In this document: one piece after another, positions 37,278 to 45,941 of the stretch
How the letters are laid out: the number at the start of each line of letters is the position of its first letter
How positions within the stretch are numbered: position 1 is the first letter of the stretch
From: Streptomyces diastatochromogenes
GTDB taxonomy: Bacteria; Actinomycetota; Actinomycetes; Streptomycetales; Streptomycetaceae
Assembly: GCA_026913215.1 (NCBI GenBank)
Contig: JAPTYK010000001.1
Coordinates: 7,502,001-7,566,000, forward strand
Reading direction: 5' to 3'
Length of the DNA: 64,000 nucleotides
Position numbers and translations under genes: made by a program
Notes under the pieces: model-generated
Seen by the model: only the letters and a program-made list of their open reading frames with translations
What the model was told of the DNA's origin: nothing
Databases searched by the model: none

Positions 37278-38323
37278 GCCCGCGCCCCCTGTTCAAGCCG
37301 GTCAAGGAGCGCAGCCCCGTCGGCGTCGCCGTCGTCGGACTCGTGTTCCTCGCCCTCATGGCCGTCCTGGCGTACAACGTGGAACGGCTCCCCCTCGTCG
37401 GCGACGGCACCGCCTACAGCGCCGACTTCACCGAGGCCGCCGGGCTCGACGCCGGCGACGAGGTCCGCATCGCCGGCGTCAAGGTCGGCAAGGTCACCGG
37501 GGTCGCCCTCGACGGACCCAAGGTCAAGGTGACGTTCGAGGTCGGCGACGCCTGGGTCGGCGACCGGTCGACCGCCGCCATCGCCATCAAGACCCTCCTC
37601 GGCGAGAAGTACCTCGCGCTCGACCCGCTGGGCTCCGCCCCGCAGGACCCCGGCACCCGCATCCCGCAGTCCCGCACCACCTCCCCGTACGACGTGACAC
37701 AGGCCTTCCAGGACCTCAGCGGCACCGTCGACGCCATCGACAGCGAGAAGCTCGCGGAGAGCTTCCGGACGATCTCCGACACCTTCAAGAACTCGCCGCC
37801 GCACGTGCGCAACGCCGCCACCGGCCTGTCCGAACTGTCGGAGTCCGTCTCCAAGCGCGACACCCAGCTCGCCCGCCTCCTGGAGAACAGCAAGAAGTTC
37901 ACCAAGACCCTCCAGGACAAGAAGTCCAGCTTCGAGCTCCTCATCGAGGACGGCGGCTCGCTGCTCGGGGAGCTCAGGAAGCGCCGCGAGGCCATCCGCG
38001 CCCTGCTCAAGGGGAGCAGGGACCTGGGCACCGAACTCAGTGGACTCGTCGGCGACAACAACCGGCAGCTCGGCCCCACCCTGAAGGCCCTCAGCCGCGT
38101 CACCGGCGTCCTGGAGAAGAACAGCGGCCAGCTCGACAAGACCCTCGCGCTCATCGGCCCGTACTACCGGCTCGTCGGCAACACCCTCGGCAGCGGCCGC
38201 TGGTTCGACAGCTACCTGTGCGGAGTGGTGCCCCGCACCTATCTGCCCGAGGCCTCGCAGCCCAAGACCGGATGCCTGCCGCCGAAACAGACGGCGACGG
38301 CCAAGGGGAGCGGTGAACGATGA
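37274..38323 (+). CDS. mceC: MCE-family protein, position C
   Basis: Intact, 349 residues. The helix at 14-33 is SPVGVAVVGLVFLALMAVLA. The MCE domain has YSADFTEAAGLDAGDEVRIA, GVKVGKVTGVALDGPKVKVT and IKTLLGEKYLALDPLG. A long Lys-rich helical tail follows (LSESVSKRDTQLARLLENSK; GDNNRQLGPTLKALSRVTGV). The C-terminal WFDSYLCGVVPRTYLPEASQ is shared by MceC-type proteins. The 4-bp overlaps with both neighbours indicate coupling. Confidence 0.94.
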   Translation: MSPRPLFKPVKERSPVGVAVVGLVFLALMAVLAYNVERLPLVGDGTAYSADFTEAAGLDAGDEVRIAGVKVGKVTGVALDGPKVKVTFEVGDAWVGDRSTAAIAIKTLLGEKYLALDPLGSAPQDPGTRIPQSRTTSPYDVTQAFQDLSGTVDAIDSEKLAESFRTISDTFKNSPPHVRNAATGLSELSESVSKRDTQLARLLENSKKFTKTLQDKKSSFELLIEDGGSLLGELRKRREAIRALLKGSRDLGTELSGLVGDNNRQLGPTLKALSRVTGVLEKNSGQLDKTLALIGPYYRLVGNTLGSGRWFDSYLCGVVPRTYLPEASQPKTGCLPPKQTATAKGSGER

Positions 38324-39375
38324 CCAAGCCCAGAAAGCCCCTCGTCGCCGGGCTCGCCCTCGCGGTGCTTGTCGCCGGAGGCCTCGTCACCGTACGCGTC
38401 CTCGACGACGACGGCATCCGCGTCACCGCCTACTTCGACCGGGCCGTCGGCATCTACGCCGGATCCGACCTGCGCGTCCTCGGCGTGCGGGTGGGAGAGG
38501 TCGAGTCGGTGGAGCCGCAGGGCACCCGCGTACGCGTCGCCCTCCGCCTCGACGAAGGCGTACGCGTCCCCGCCGACGCCCGCGCCCTCGTCGTCGCCCC
38601 GAGCATCGTCGCCGACCGGTACGTCCAGCTCAGCCCCGCGTACAGCACCGGCCCCACCCTCGCCGACGGCGCCCAGCTGCCCGCCTCCCGCAACCGCACC
38701 CCCGTCGAGATCGACCAGCTCTACGACTCGATCACCGAACTGAGCAAGGCGCTCGGCCCCGACGGCGCCAACTCCGCCGGGGCCCTCTCCGAACTCCTCG
38801 ACACCGGGGCGAAGAACCTCAAGGGCAACGGCGCGGCCATCGGCACCTCCATCGCACAGTTCGGCAAGGCCGCCAAGACCCTCGACGGCAGCAGCGACGA
38901 CCTGTTCACCACCCTCGGCCAGCTCCAGACCTTCACCACCATGCTCAAGGACAAGGACGGCGACGTCCGCACCGCGCAGGAACGCCTCGACGAGGTCGTC
39001 GGCTACTTCGCCGAGAACAAGGAGGACCTCGCCGGCGCCCTCAAGGAGCTCGGCAAGGCCCTCGCCCAGGTCAAGACGTTCATCAAGGACAACCGCGGCG
39101 AGCTGAAGAAGAACATCGACCGGCTCGTCCCCCTCACCCAGACCCTCGTCGACCAGCGGGCCTCCCTCGCCGAGGCGCTCGACGTCGCCCCGCTCGCCGC
39201 CGGCAACATCGTCAACGCGTACAACCCGGACACCCGCACCCTCGACGGCCGCGTCAACCTCAACGAGATCAGCACGGGCGGACCGCTGCTGCCCCTGCCG
39301 GTCACCGGCGACTCCTCGACGAGCACCGGAGAGACCAGCACCGGAGCGACGAGCACCGGGGAGGGGAAGCGATGA
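38320..39375 (+). CDS. mceD: MCE-family protein, position D
   Basis: Intact, 351 residues. The N-terminal helix is LVAGLALAVLVAGGLVTVRV. The MCE domain has TAYFDRAVGIYAGSDLRVLG, VRVGEVESVEPQGTRVRVAL and SIVADRYVQLSP. The tail has Gly/Lys repeats (ALSELLDTGAKNLKGNGAAI; DNRGELKKNIDRLVPLTQTL). The C-terminus carries short Ser-Thr-Gly-Glu repeats (STSTGETSTGATSTGEG) at 39310-39370. It overlaps the next ATG by 4 bp. Confidence 0.93.
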   Translation: MTKPRKPLVAGLALAVLVAGGLVTVRVLDDDGIRVTAYFDRAVGIYAGSDLRVLGVRVGEVESVEPQGTRVRVALRLDEGVRVPADARALVVAPSIVADRYVQLSPAYSTGPTLADGAQLPASRNRTPVEIDQLYDSITELSKALGPDGANSAGALSELLDTGAKNLKGNGAAIGTSIAQFGKAAKTLDGSSDDLFTTLGQLQTFTTMLKDKDGDVRTAQERLDEVVGYFAENKEDLAGALKELGKALAQVKTFIKDNRGELKKNIDRLVPLTQTLVDQRASLAEALDVAPLAAGNIVNAYNPDTRTLDGRVNLNEISTGGPLLPLPVTGDSSTSTGETSTGATSTGEGKR

Positions 39376-40616
39376 ACCGGGACAGCCTGCCCTCCCGCAA
39401 GGCCCTCGGCGCCGCGGCCGCCGGAGCGGTCGCACTCGGCCTCGGGTTCGCCGTCGTCCTCGGCGCGGTCCCCGCGAACCCCGTACGGTTCGACGGCATC
39501 GAGGACCTCCCGCTGCCCGGCGGCGCCGACCTCGGCTCCCACCCCTACAGGGTGACCGCCGAACTCGACGACGTCCTGAGCCTCGTGCCGCAGTCCGCGG
39601 TCAAGGTCAACGACGTCGCCGTCGGCCGCGTCACCGCCATCGAGCTGGGCGCCGACCACTGGTCCGCCCGCGTCACCCTGGAGATCAACGGCGACGTCCG
39701 GCTCCCCGCAGGCGCCGGCGCCCGCCTGGAACAGTCCAGCCTCCTGGGCGAGAAGTACATCCAGCTCGTCGCCCCGCAGAAGGACGACGGCACCCGCCTC
39801 ACCGACGGCAGCGTCATCCCGATCGCCCGCACCAACCGCAACACGGAGGTCGAGGAGGTGTTCGGCGCGCTGTCCCTGCTCCTCAACGGCGGCGGCGTCA
39901 ACCAGCTCAAGACCATCACCCGGGAACTCAACGCAGCGCTCGGCGGACGCGAACCCGAGGTCCGCTCGATGCTGAACCGCGTCAACACCCTGGTGACGAA
40001 CCTCGACGCGCACCGCGGCGACATCACCCGCGCCCTCGACGGCGTCAACCGGCTCTCCGCCACCCTCGCCGGCCGCAAGAAGGACGTCGACACCGTCCTC
40101 ACCGGCCTCTCGCCCGGCCTGAAGACACTGGAGAACCAGCGGGGCTCCCTGCTGACCATGCTGCGCGCCCTCGACACCCTCTCCGGCGTCGCCGTCTCCA
40201 CCGTCGACGCGAGCAAGAAGGACATGATCGCCGACCTCAAGGCCCTCGCGCCGACCCTCACCGCCCTCGCGGACGCCGGAGCCGACCTGCCCGACTCCCT
40301 GCAGGTGCTCCTCACGTACCCCTTCACCGACGAGGTGATGAACGGCATCAAGGGCGACTACCTCAACACCTACCTGCACCTCGCCGCCACCCCCGGCACC
40401 GAGGTGATCCCGCCCCTGATCCCCAAGCCCGACCCCGGCCCGACCACCCCGACCCCGACCCCGGACCCCGGTACGGACCCGGGTACGGACCCGGGCACGG
40501 ACCCGACCCCGGACCCGGGCACGGGCGAGCGGGCCGGGAGGAACACCTCCTCGCCGCTGCCCCTGCCCCCGGTCACGACGGGCACCACCCCCAAGGACGG
40601 AGGCGAGAACCGGTGA
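39372..40616 (+). CDS. mceE: MCE-family protein, position E (no lipobox)
   Basis: Intact, 414 residues. The N-terminal hydrophobic segment (KALGAAAAGAVALGLGFAVV) lacks the Cys that makes mycobacterial MceE a lipoprotein, so this copy would be a membrane-anchored or cleaved protein. The MCE domain has VTAELDDVLSLVPQSAVKVN, DVAVGRVTAIELGADHWSAR and EQSSLLGEKYIQLVAP. The tail includes LFGALSLLLNGGGVNQLKTI-like and LDTLSGVAVSTVDASKKDMI. The end is a Pro/Asp/Thr repeat encoded by 12-bp GGTACGGACCCG units around 40465-40510, a likely cell-wall-spanning linker. Confidence 0.93.
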   Translation: MNRDSLPSRKALGAAAAGAVALGLGFAVVLGAVPANPVRFDGIEDLPLPGGADLGSHPYRVTAELDDVLSLVPQSAVKVNDVAVGRVTAIELGADHWSARVTLEINGDVRLPAGAGARLEQSSLLGEKYIQLVAPQKDDGTRLTDGSVIPIARTNRNTEVEEVFGALSLLLNGGGVNQLKTITRELNAALGGREPEVRSMLNRVNTLVTNLDAHRGDITRALDGVNRLSATLAGRKKDVDTVLTGLSPGLKTLENQRGSLLTMLRALDTLSGVAVSTVDASKKDMIADLKALAPTLTALADAGADLPDSLQVLLTYPFTDEVMNGIKGDYLNTYLHLAATPGTEVIPPLIPKPDPGPTTPTPTPDPGTDPGTDPGTDPTPDPGTGERAGRNTSSPLPLPPVTTGTTPKDGGENR

Positions 40617-41886
40617 TCACCCGCACCGTACGGCTGAAGAACCTCGCGTTCCTCGTCATCGCCGTCCTCGTCCTCGGCTTCGTCGGCGTCCGCTACGCCG
40701 ACCTCGGCCGCTACGCCGGCATCGCCGACGACTACACCGTCCGCGTCCACCTCGCCCGCACCGGAGGCCTGTTCACCCACTCCGACGTCACCTACCGGGG
40801 CGTCTCCGTGGGGCGCGTCGGCGCCATCGACCTCACCGCCGACGGAGTCGTCGCCGAACTGCGCATCAAGAAGTCGGCGCCCCGGATCCCCGCCGACGCG
40901 CGCGCCGTGGTCGCCGGACTCTCCGCCGTCGGCGAGCAGTACATCGACCTCCGCCCCGAGAGCGACGGCGGCCCCTTCCTCGCCGACGGCGCGCGCATCG
41001 AACAGACCGACACCGAGGTGCCGGCACCCGTCACCGACATGCTCGCGAGCATGAACGACCTCACCGCCTCCGTACCCCTGGAGTCCCTGCGCACGGTCGT
41101 CGACGAACTCGGCAAGACCTTCGAAGGACACGGCGACGACCTCCAGGTCCTCCTCGACAACGGCAGCCGCTTCGTCCAGGCCGCCGACCGGGCCCTGCCG
41201 GCCACCACCCGGCTCATCAACGACGGCGAGGTCGTCCTGCGCACCCAGGCCGACGAGAGCCGCGCCATCCGGGACTTCGCCACCGGCGCCCGCGACCTCG
41301 CCGCCACCCTCAAGGGCTCGGACGCCGACCTGCGCCGCCTCCTCGCCGTCACGCCCGACGCGACCGGCCAGGTCAGCGGCCTCCTGCGCGACCTCGACCC
41401 GAGCCTCGGCGTCGTCCTCGCCAACCTCCTCACCACCTCGGAGGTCGCCGTCACCCGGCAGCGCGGCACCGAGGAGCTCCTCGTGAAGTTCCCGGCGGCC
41501 GTCTCGGCGGGAGCCACCACCGTCGACGGAGGACACCTGAACATCGGCATGGCCGTCACCTTCTTCAAACCCCTGCCCTGCACCTCCGGATACGGCGGCA
41601 CGCGCTACCGCAACGGCCTCGACCTGGGGACCGCGCCCGCCCTCAACACCGGCGCCTCCTGCACGTCCCCGCCTCCACCGGGGTCAACGTGCGCGGCTCC
41701 GCCCACGCCCCCAGGAGCGGCGGCGTGCCCGCTCCGGCCCGGCCCGGCTCCCTGCCCTCCGGCAGCGCGCGCACCACGCCCGGCGCGCAGTCGTCCCTGC
41801 CCGGCGCACTCGCCCTGCCCGGCCAGACCGGCGGCCCGACGGACCTGGCCGGACTCCTCGGCCTGAACACCGGGAGCACCCGATGA
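40613..41886 (+). CDS. mceF: MCE-family protein, position F (frameshift at C-terminus)
   Basis: Starts at the GTG overlapping MceE. The helix is NLAFLVIAVLVLGFVGVRYA. The MCE domain has VHLARTGGLFTHSDVTYRGV, SVGRVGAIDLTADGVVAELR and VVAGLSAVGEQYIDLRPES. The conserved tail reads FFKPLPCTSGYGGTRYRNG. After NTGASCT near 41665 the frame must change; the other frame gives STGVNVRGSAHAPRSGGVPA and ends LLGLNTGSTR at 41886, whose stop overlaps the next ATG. The overlap supports the corrected end rather than the longer open frame. Confidence 0.92.
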
Positions 41887-42415
41887 AGCGCGCGAAGACC
41901 CTGACCGTCACCGCCCTCGTCGTCGCGCTCGGCTTCTGCGGGACCGGCGCCTGGACCTACGCCCAGGCCCGCACCGACGAGGAGCTCGCCTTCGGCCGGG
42001 AACGCGACACCGCGCTCGCCGAGGGCCGCGACCGCCTCACCGTCCTGAACACGCTCGACGCCTCCACCCGCGAACGCGCCACGGCGGGCATCCAGGCCTG
42101 GCGCGACGCCTCCACCGGACCGCTGCGCACCGAACTCGGCCGCACCGCGCCCACGGTGGGCGCCTCGGCCCGCGCCACCGTCACCGAGGCCGCGCTCACG
42201 GCGCTGGACGCGCGGGCCGGTACGGCCAAACTCATCGCGACCGTACGCGTCGACGTCACCCGCGCGGAGCCACCACCGCGACCACCGACCGCAAACGCCT
42301 GGAGGCCGTCCTGACGCGCACCGGCGAGAACACCTGGCGCGTCGCCGCACTGAGCGCGGTCCCGGTCGCCGGAGCGGACGACGGCGAGAAGAGCGAGAAG
42401 GGCGGGGACGAGTGA
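41883..42415 (+). CDS. Mce-associated membrane protein 1 (frameshifted)
   Basis: A Mas-type protein: one N-terminal helix (TLTVTALVVALGFCGTGAWT) and a small outer domain thought to adopt an NTF2-like fold. Landmarks are RDTALAEGRDRLTVLNTLDA, IQAWRDASTGPLRTELG and AGTAKLIATVRVDVTRA. Near 42270 a G seems lost; the other frame continues ATTATTDRKRLEAVLTRTGE and NTWRVAALSAVPVAGA, ending at the TGA at 42413-42415, which overlaps the next GTG. The corrected length is about 178 residues. It starts by ATGA overlap with MceF. Confidence 0.85.
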
Positions 42416-43326
42416 CGCGGCTGCTGCGCACGACCACCGACGGGGAGAGACGACCGAGGCCGCGGAGGAGAGCACGTCCGCCGAGCCCACATCGGCCACG
42501 GACGAGGGGCGGAGGACAGCGCGTCCGCCGACGTGGCCTCGGCCACGGACGAGGGGCGGAGAACAGCGCGTCCGCCGACGTGGCCTCGGCCACGGACGAG
42601 GGGCGGAGGACAGCGCGCCCGTCGACGCGGCCTCGGCCACGGACGAGGGGCGGAGGACAGCGCGCCCGTCGACGCGGCCTCGGCCACGGACGACGGGGAG
42701 AAGGACGGCGCGTCCACCGACGCGTCCGCCGGCGCGGTCTCGGCCGACGCGGTCTCGACCGGGGCGGCGGGGACGCGGTCGGCGCGGACGGGACGGGAAC
42801 CACGGACCGCCCCGGCCGCCGTTCCGCCACCGTCTGGCGCAGGGCCGCCCTCGCCGCCGCCCTCACCGCCCTGCTCCTCGGCGGCAGCGGGTTCTTCTAC
42901 GCCGCCCACCAGCTCCGTTCGGCCCCCTCGGCGCGGAACCAGGCGCTCACCGACACCGGGGCCACCACCCGCGTCAGCGGCGACGTGGCCGAAGGCCTCG
43001 CCCGGGTGTTCTCCTACACGCCGGCCACCACCGACGCCGCCGAACGGTCGGCCCGCACCGTCCTCGCGGGGCGCGCCGCCCGCCAGTACGCGGACCTGCT
43101 CGCCCAGGTCCGCGCGAAGCTGGCCGAGCAGCGCATCACCCTCGCCACCCAGACCGTCCGCACCGGGGTGATCGAACTTGACGGGGACAGCGCGCGCCTC
43201 CTCGTCTTCCTCGACCAGACCTCGCGGCGCGACAAGGGCGCCGCGACCTCCGCCGCGGCCCAGCTCACCGTCACCGCGAAGTACCAGGGAGACCGGTGGC
43301 AGATCGTCGACATCAAGGCCCGCTGA
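42412..43326 (+). CDS. Mce-associated membrane protein 2 with 16-residue repeats (frameshifted in repeats)
   Basis: GTG 42412 overlaps the previous stop. The N-terminal cytoplasmic part is a repeat: four 47-bp units and one 48-bp unit from 42492. With one G restored in each GAGGGGCGG the units encode SATDEGAEDSASADVA-type 16-residue acidic repeats. As written, they read as an Arg-rich nonsense stretch. One helix (LAAALTALLLGGSGFFYAAH) follows, then a Mas outer domain: VAEGLARVFSYTPATTDAAE, AARQYADLLAQVRAKLAEQR and GDSARLLVFLDQTSR, ending IVDIKAR. Function in the Mce complex is assumed from family and operon. Confidence 0.85.
   Translation: MTRLLRTTTDGERRPRPRRRARPPSPHRPRTRGGGQRVRRRGLGHGRGAENSASADVASATDEGRRTARPSTRPRPRTRGGGQRARRRGLGHGRRGEGRRVHRRVRRRGLGRRGLDRGGGDAVGADGTGTTDRPGRRSATVWRRAALAAALTALLLGGSGFFYAAHQLRSAPSARNQALTDTGATTRVSGDVAEGLARVFSYTPATTDAAERSARTVLAGRAARQYADLLAQVRAKLAEQRITLATQTVRTGVIELDGDSARLLVFLDQTSRRDKGAATSAAAQLTVTAKYQGDRWQIVDIKAR
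42492..42727 (+). repeat. Tandem 47/48-bp repeat array inside Mas2
   Basis: Units begin at 42492, 42539, 42586, 42633 and 42680 (each TCGGCCACGGACGA). The first four are 47 bp; the fifth, which has GACGGGGAG in place of GAGGGGCGG, is 48 bp and in frame. Restoring one G in the GGGG runs at 42506, 42553, 42600 and 42647 makes all units 48 bp, i.e. 16 codons. Confidence 0.9.
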
Positions 43327-43352
43327 GGATGAGCGGGAGACGGGAGAACCCC

Positions 43353-43894
43353 ATGACACGCCAGGTCCGCGCCTCGGCGGGCAACCGGCCGGCCCTGGCC
43401 GTGGCCCTCGTCCTCACCCTGGTCGCGGGCGGCTTCGCGGCCTGGGAAGGGCGGAGCTGGTACGCGGCGTCCCACGACGACTCCGCGGCGTACGCCGTCC
43501 AGCGCGACGAGGCGCTCGCGGCGGGGAGCAGGCCGTGCAGAACCTCAACACGCTCGACCACCGGCGCGTCGACCAGGGGCTGGACCTCTGGGAGACCTCG
43601 ACGACCGGCGAGCTGCACCAGCAACTGGTCGACGGACGGACCGAGTTCACCAGTCAGGTGAAGGCGGCGAAGACGGTGACCACGGCCCGGGTGCTGTCCG
43701 GCGCCGTCACCGAACTCGACGACCGGGCGGGCCGGGCCCGGCTGCTCGTCGCGCTGCGCATCACCGTCACGACGCCCGACAGCAAGAGCACGGAGAAGGA
43801 CAGCCGCATGCTGGGCGAACTCACCCGCGCCGACGGCCGGTGGAAGCTCAGCGGGCTGGGGCAGGCCCCCGTGGGCGGCACGGCGACCGGCTGA
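43353..43894 (+). CDS. Mce-associated membrane protein 3 (frameshifted)
   Basis: ATG 43353 follows CGGGAG with 6-nt spacing; an in-frame ATG at 43329 is the alternative. The N-terminal helix is ALAVALVLTLVAGGFAAWEG. The frame breaks near 43530 and continues QAVQNLNTLDHRRVDQGLDL, then WETSTTGELHQQLVDGRTEF and TELDDRAGRARLLVALRITV, ending at 43894. It is most similar in layout to Mas1 (the T-L-D-x-R-x-V motif and the W-E/D-T-S-T-G-x-L segment). The corrected length is about 180 residues. Confidence 0.85.
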
Positions 43895-43944
43895 CCGGAC
43901 CGTCCCGCACGCGAGAGCCGCCAGCACCCGAAAGGACACGCACG

Positions 43945-44769
43945 ATGCCGACGCCCCGTCACCACCTCAACCGCCAGCGCCGCCGCCAGGCCCTCGCCGA
44001 CCAGCCGACCGCCGCGTCCAGGGCCCACGCTCCGGTCGGTCTCCTGCCCGATCCCGAGACCGATCCCGAGACCGAGCCCCGGCAGCGACCGGCGACGAAG
44101 TCCGTACCGGGGCGAGAGACTGTCGCCGCCCGCCCGGAGACCCCGGAAGAGGCCTCGGAAGAGACCGGGAAAGAGACCCGGAAGGAGTCCCGGGAAGCGG
44201 CGGCCGGGGCGCGGCCGCGCCACCTCGTCCCCCTGGTGACGCTCTGCCTCCTGACCCTCCTCCTCGGCAGCTTCGCCGGATGGGCGTACAGCAGGGCGGG
44301 CGAACTGCGGGACGACCCCGCGCGCGCCAACACGGCCCTCACCGACCTCGCCCGTACCAGCGAGATCAAGGGCCAGACCGCCGCGGCCGTCGCCGCGCTC
44401 TTCTCGTACGACCACGCCGACACGGCTCCCTTCGAGCGCGCGGGGAAGACCCTCCTCACCGGCAAGGCCGTCGCCCAGCACCGGACCCTGTTCGCCGGGG
44501 TGCTGGCCCAGGCGGCCCGGCAGAAGACGGTGATCACCACGACGGTCACCGACAGCGCGGTGGAGCGGATCGACGGCGACCGCGCCCGGGTCCTGGTCTT
44601 CGCCGACCAGAGCAGCGTGAGCACGGCGGGAACCGGCAAGGCCGCTGGAGGCAAGCAGAAGCCGAAGACCCAGGACCAGGGCGTCTACGCGGGCGCCATG
44701 TTCGCCCTGGACCTCGTGCGGCGCGACGGCCGCTGGCTCGTGGAGGGCATCGACACCTTCGGCCGCTGA
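43945..44769 (+). CDS. Mce-associated membrane protein 4
   Basis: Intact, 274 residues. A basic N-terminus (RHHLNRQRRRQALADQP) is followed by DPETDPETEP and an alternating acidic/basic stretch (PEEASEETGKETRKESREAA), then one helix (LVPLVTLCLLTLLLGSFAGW). The outer Mas domain has TAAAVAALFSYDHADTAPFE, GKTLLTGKAVAQHRTLFAGV and DSAVERIDGDRARVLVFADQ. It ends LVEGIDTFGR. It shares the form of Mas2: long charged cytoplasmic tail, single helix, NTF2-like domain. Last gene of the mce operon. Confidence 0.9.
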   Translation: MPTPRHHLNRQRRRQALADQPTAASRAHAPVGLLPDPETDPETEPRQRPATKSVPGRETVAARPETPEEASEETGKETRKESREAAAGARPRHLVPLVTLCLLTLLLGSFAGWAYSRAGELRDDPARANTALTDLARTSEIKGQTAAAVAALFSYDHADTAPFERAGKTLLTGKAVAQHRTLFAGVLAQAARQKTVITTTVTDSAVERIDGDRARVLVFADQSSVSTAGTGKAAGGKQKPKTQDQGVYAGAMFALDLVRRDGRWLVEGIDTFGR

Positions 44770-44794
44770 GGGCGGTGACGGGAGGCACGACGAA

Positions 44795-44831
44795 GAGGGG
44801 CTGTCCGTTCCCCCGAACCGGACAGCCCCTC
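44795..44831. terminator. Bidirectional terminator between mce operon and modA
   Basis: GAGGGGCTGTCCG at 44795-44807 pairs perfectly over 13 bp with CGGACAGCCCCTC at 44819-44831, loop 11 nt. It lies between the converging stops of Mas4 (44769) and modA (44855). Confidence 0.8.
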
Positions 44832-44854
44832 GTGATCCGAACGCCCCGGATCCG

Positions 44855-45673
44855 TTACGGCTTCTGGAAGCCCGCGTCCTGGAGGATCTTCTGACCCTCG
44901 GGCGAGGACAGCCAGGCGACGAACGCGGCGGCGGCCTCGGAGTTCTTCGACTCCTTCAGCGTGGCGGCCGGGTACTGGGCGACGGCGTTCTGCGCGTCGG
45001 GGATCTCGACCGCGTCGACCTTGTCCTTGGCGCTCTCGGCGTCGGTCTTGTAGACGAGTCCGGCGTCGGCCTCGCCGAGCTCGACCTTGCTGAGCACCGC
45101 GCGGACGTTCGGCTCCTGGGAGACCGGCTTCACGGTGATCTTCTGGGCGTCGAGGATCTTCTTGCTGTACTTGCCGGCCGGCACCTCGGGCGCGGCGAGG
45201 ACGACCTTGAGCTTGGTATCCGCGAGGTCCTTGAGCTCGTCCACCTTGAAGGGGTTGCCCTTGCCGGTGGCGATGACGAGCCGGTTCTTCGCGATGACCG
45301 TCGGGGTGCCGGTGTCGGCCTTGACCTTGTCCATGCTCTTGGTGTCGGCGGTGACCAGGACGTCGGCGGGGGAACCCTGCGAGACCTGGGCGACGAGCTC
45401 CTGCGAGCCGGCGAAGGAGAAGGTGAGCTTCGTGCCCGGGTGGGACTTCTCGTACGCGGCGCCGGCGGTCTTGAACACGTCGGTGAGGGAGGCCGCGGCG
45501 AGCACCGTGAGGTTCGCCTTCGGCGCGGCGCTCGCGGAGGCGGACGCGGAGGCGGTGGAGCCCGCGGTGTCCTTCTTGGTGTCGTCGTTCGACGAGCAGG
45601 CGGCGAGCGGGACGAGCAGGGCGGCGGTGAGGACGGCGGCGGCCGTACGGCGTCTGGTGGGCGTGAGGGACAT
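44855..45673 (-). CDS. modA: Molybdate ABC transporter substrate-binding lipoprotein ModA
   Basis: Intact, 272 residues. A signal peptide with lipobox LAAC (Cys 26) is followed by an Ala/Ser linker. The mature ModA fold has LTVLAAASLTDVFKTAGAAY, FSFAGSQELVAQVSQGSPAD and VLVTADTKSMDKV, where the conserved Ser residues contact the oxyanion. Later PEVPAGKYSKKILDAQKITV and NVRAVLSKVELGEADAGLVY are typical. No modB or modC follows: the next gene is the converging mce operon. It probably binds molybdate (or tungstate) at the cell surface, but its own transporter must be elsewhere or lost. Confidence 0.93.
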   Translation of the reverse strand: MSLTPTRRRTAAAVLTAALLVPLAACSSNDDTKKDTAGSTASASASASAAPKANLTVLAAASLTDVFKTAGAAYEKSHPGTKLTFSFAGSQELVAQVSQGSPADVLVTADTKSMDKVKADTGTPTVIAKNRLVIATGKGNPFKVDELKDLADTKLKVVLAAPEVPAGKYSKKILDAQKITVKPVSQEPNVRAVLSKVELGEADAGLVYKTDAESAKDKVDAVEIPDAQNAVAQYPAATLKESKNSEAAAAFVAWLSSPEGQKILQDAGFQKP

Positions 45674-45767
45674 GGGGATCTGAACTCCTTGGGGACGAAC
45701 GGGAAAGTGCGGTGGGAGGCCGGCCGCGCCGACGGCCGATGGTCCTGCGGTACTGCGTGAGGGGTGG

Positions 45768-45941
45768 TCAGGTGCGGTCGATGTGCACGCTGGTCGATTT
45801 CACGCGGGCGGTGGCCTGCATGCCGACTTCCAGTCCCAGCTGCTCCACGGCCCCACGGATGAGGAGGGACACCGGGCGCCGCGCGGTGTCGGGGCGCACG
45901 CCCGGCAACCGTGAGGCCCGCCCGATGCTGTAGGACTGCAT
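45768..45941 (-). pseudogene. Internally deleted MerR-TOBE molybdate regulator
   Basis: A 57-residue frame from ATG 45941. The first 15 residues (MQSYSIGRASRLPGV) match the start of the full-length regulator at 47876-48274 (MPSYSIGQAAQLLGV). The last about 38 residues (RRPVSLLIRGAVEQLGLEVG, MQATARVKSTSVHIDRT) match its C-terminus. About 75 residues between, including the recognition helix and most of the TOBE (molybdate-binding) fold, are absent and the junction is in frame. It lies just upstream of modA on the same strand, the usual position of this regulator. Probably non-functional, though a short TOBE-strand peptide could still be made. Confidence 0.75.

Noticed and set aside
42492..42727. 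Regular repeat array that could be mistaken for a CRISPR
   Set aside because: The units are contiguous with no unique spacers, they lie inside the Mas2 gene, and there are no cas genes.
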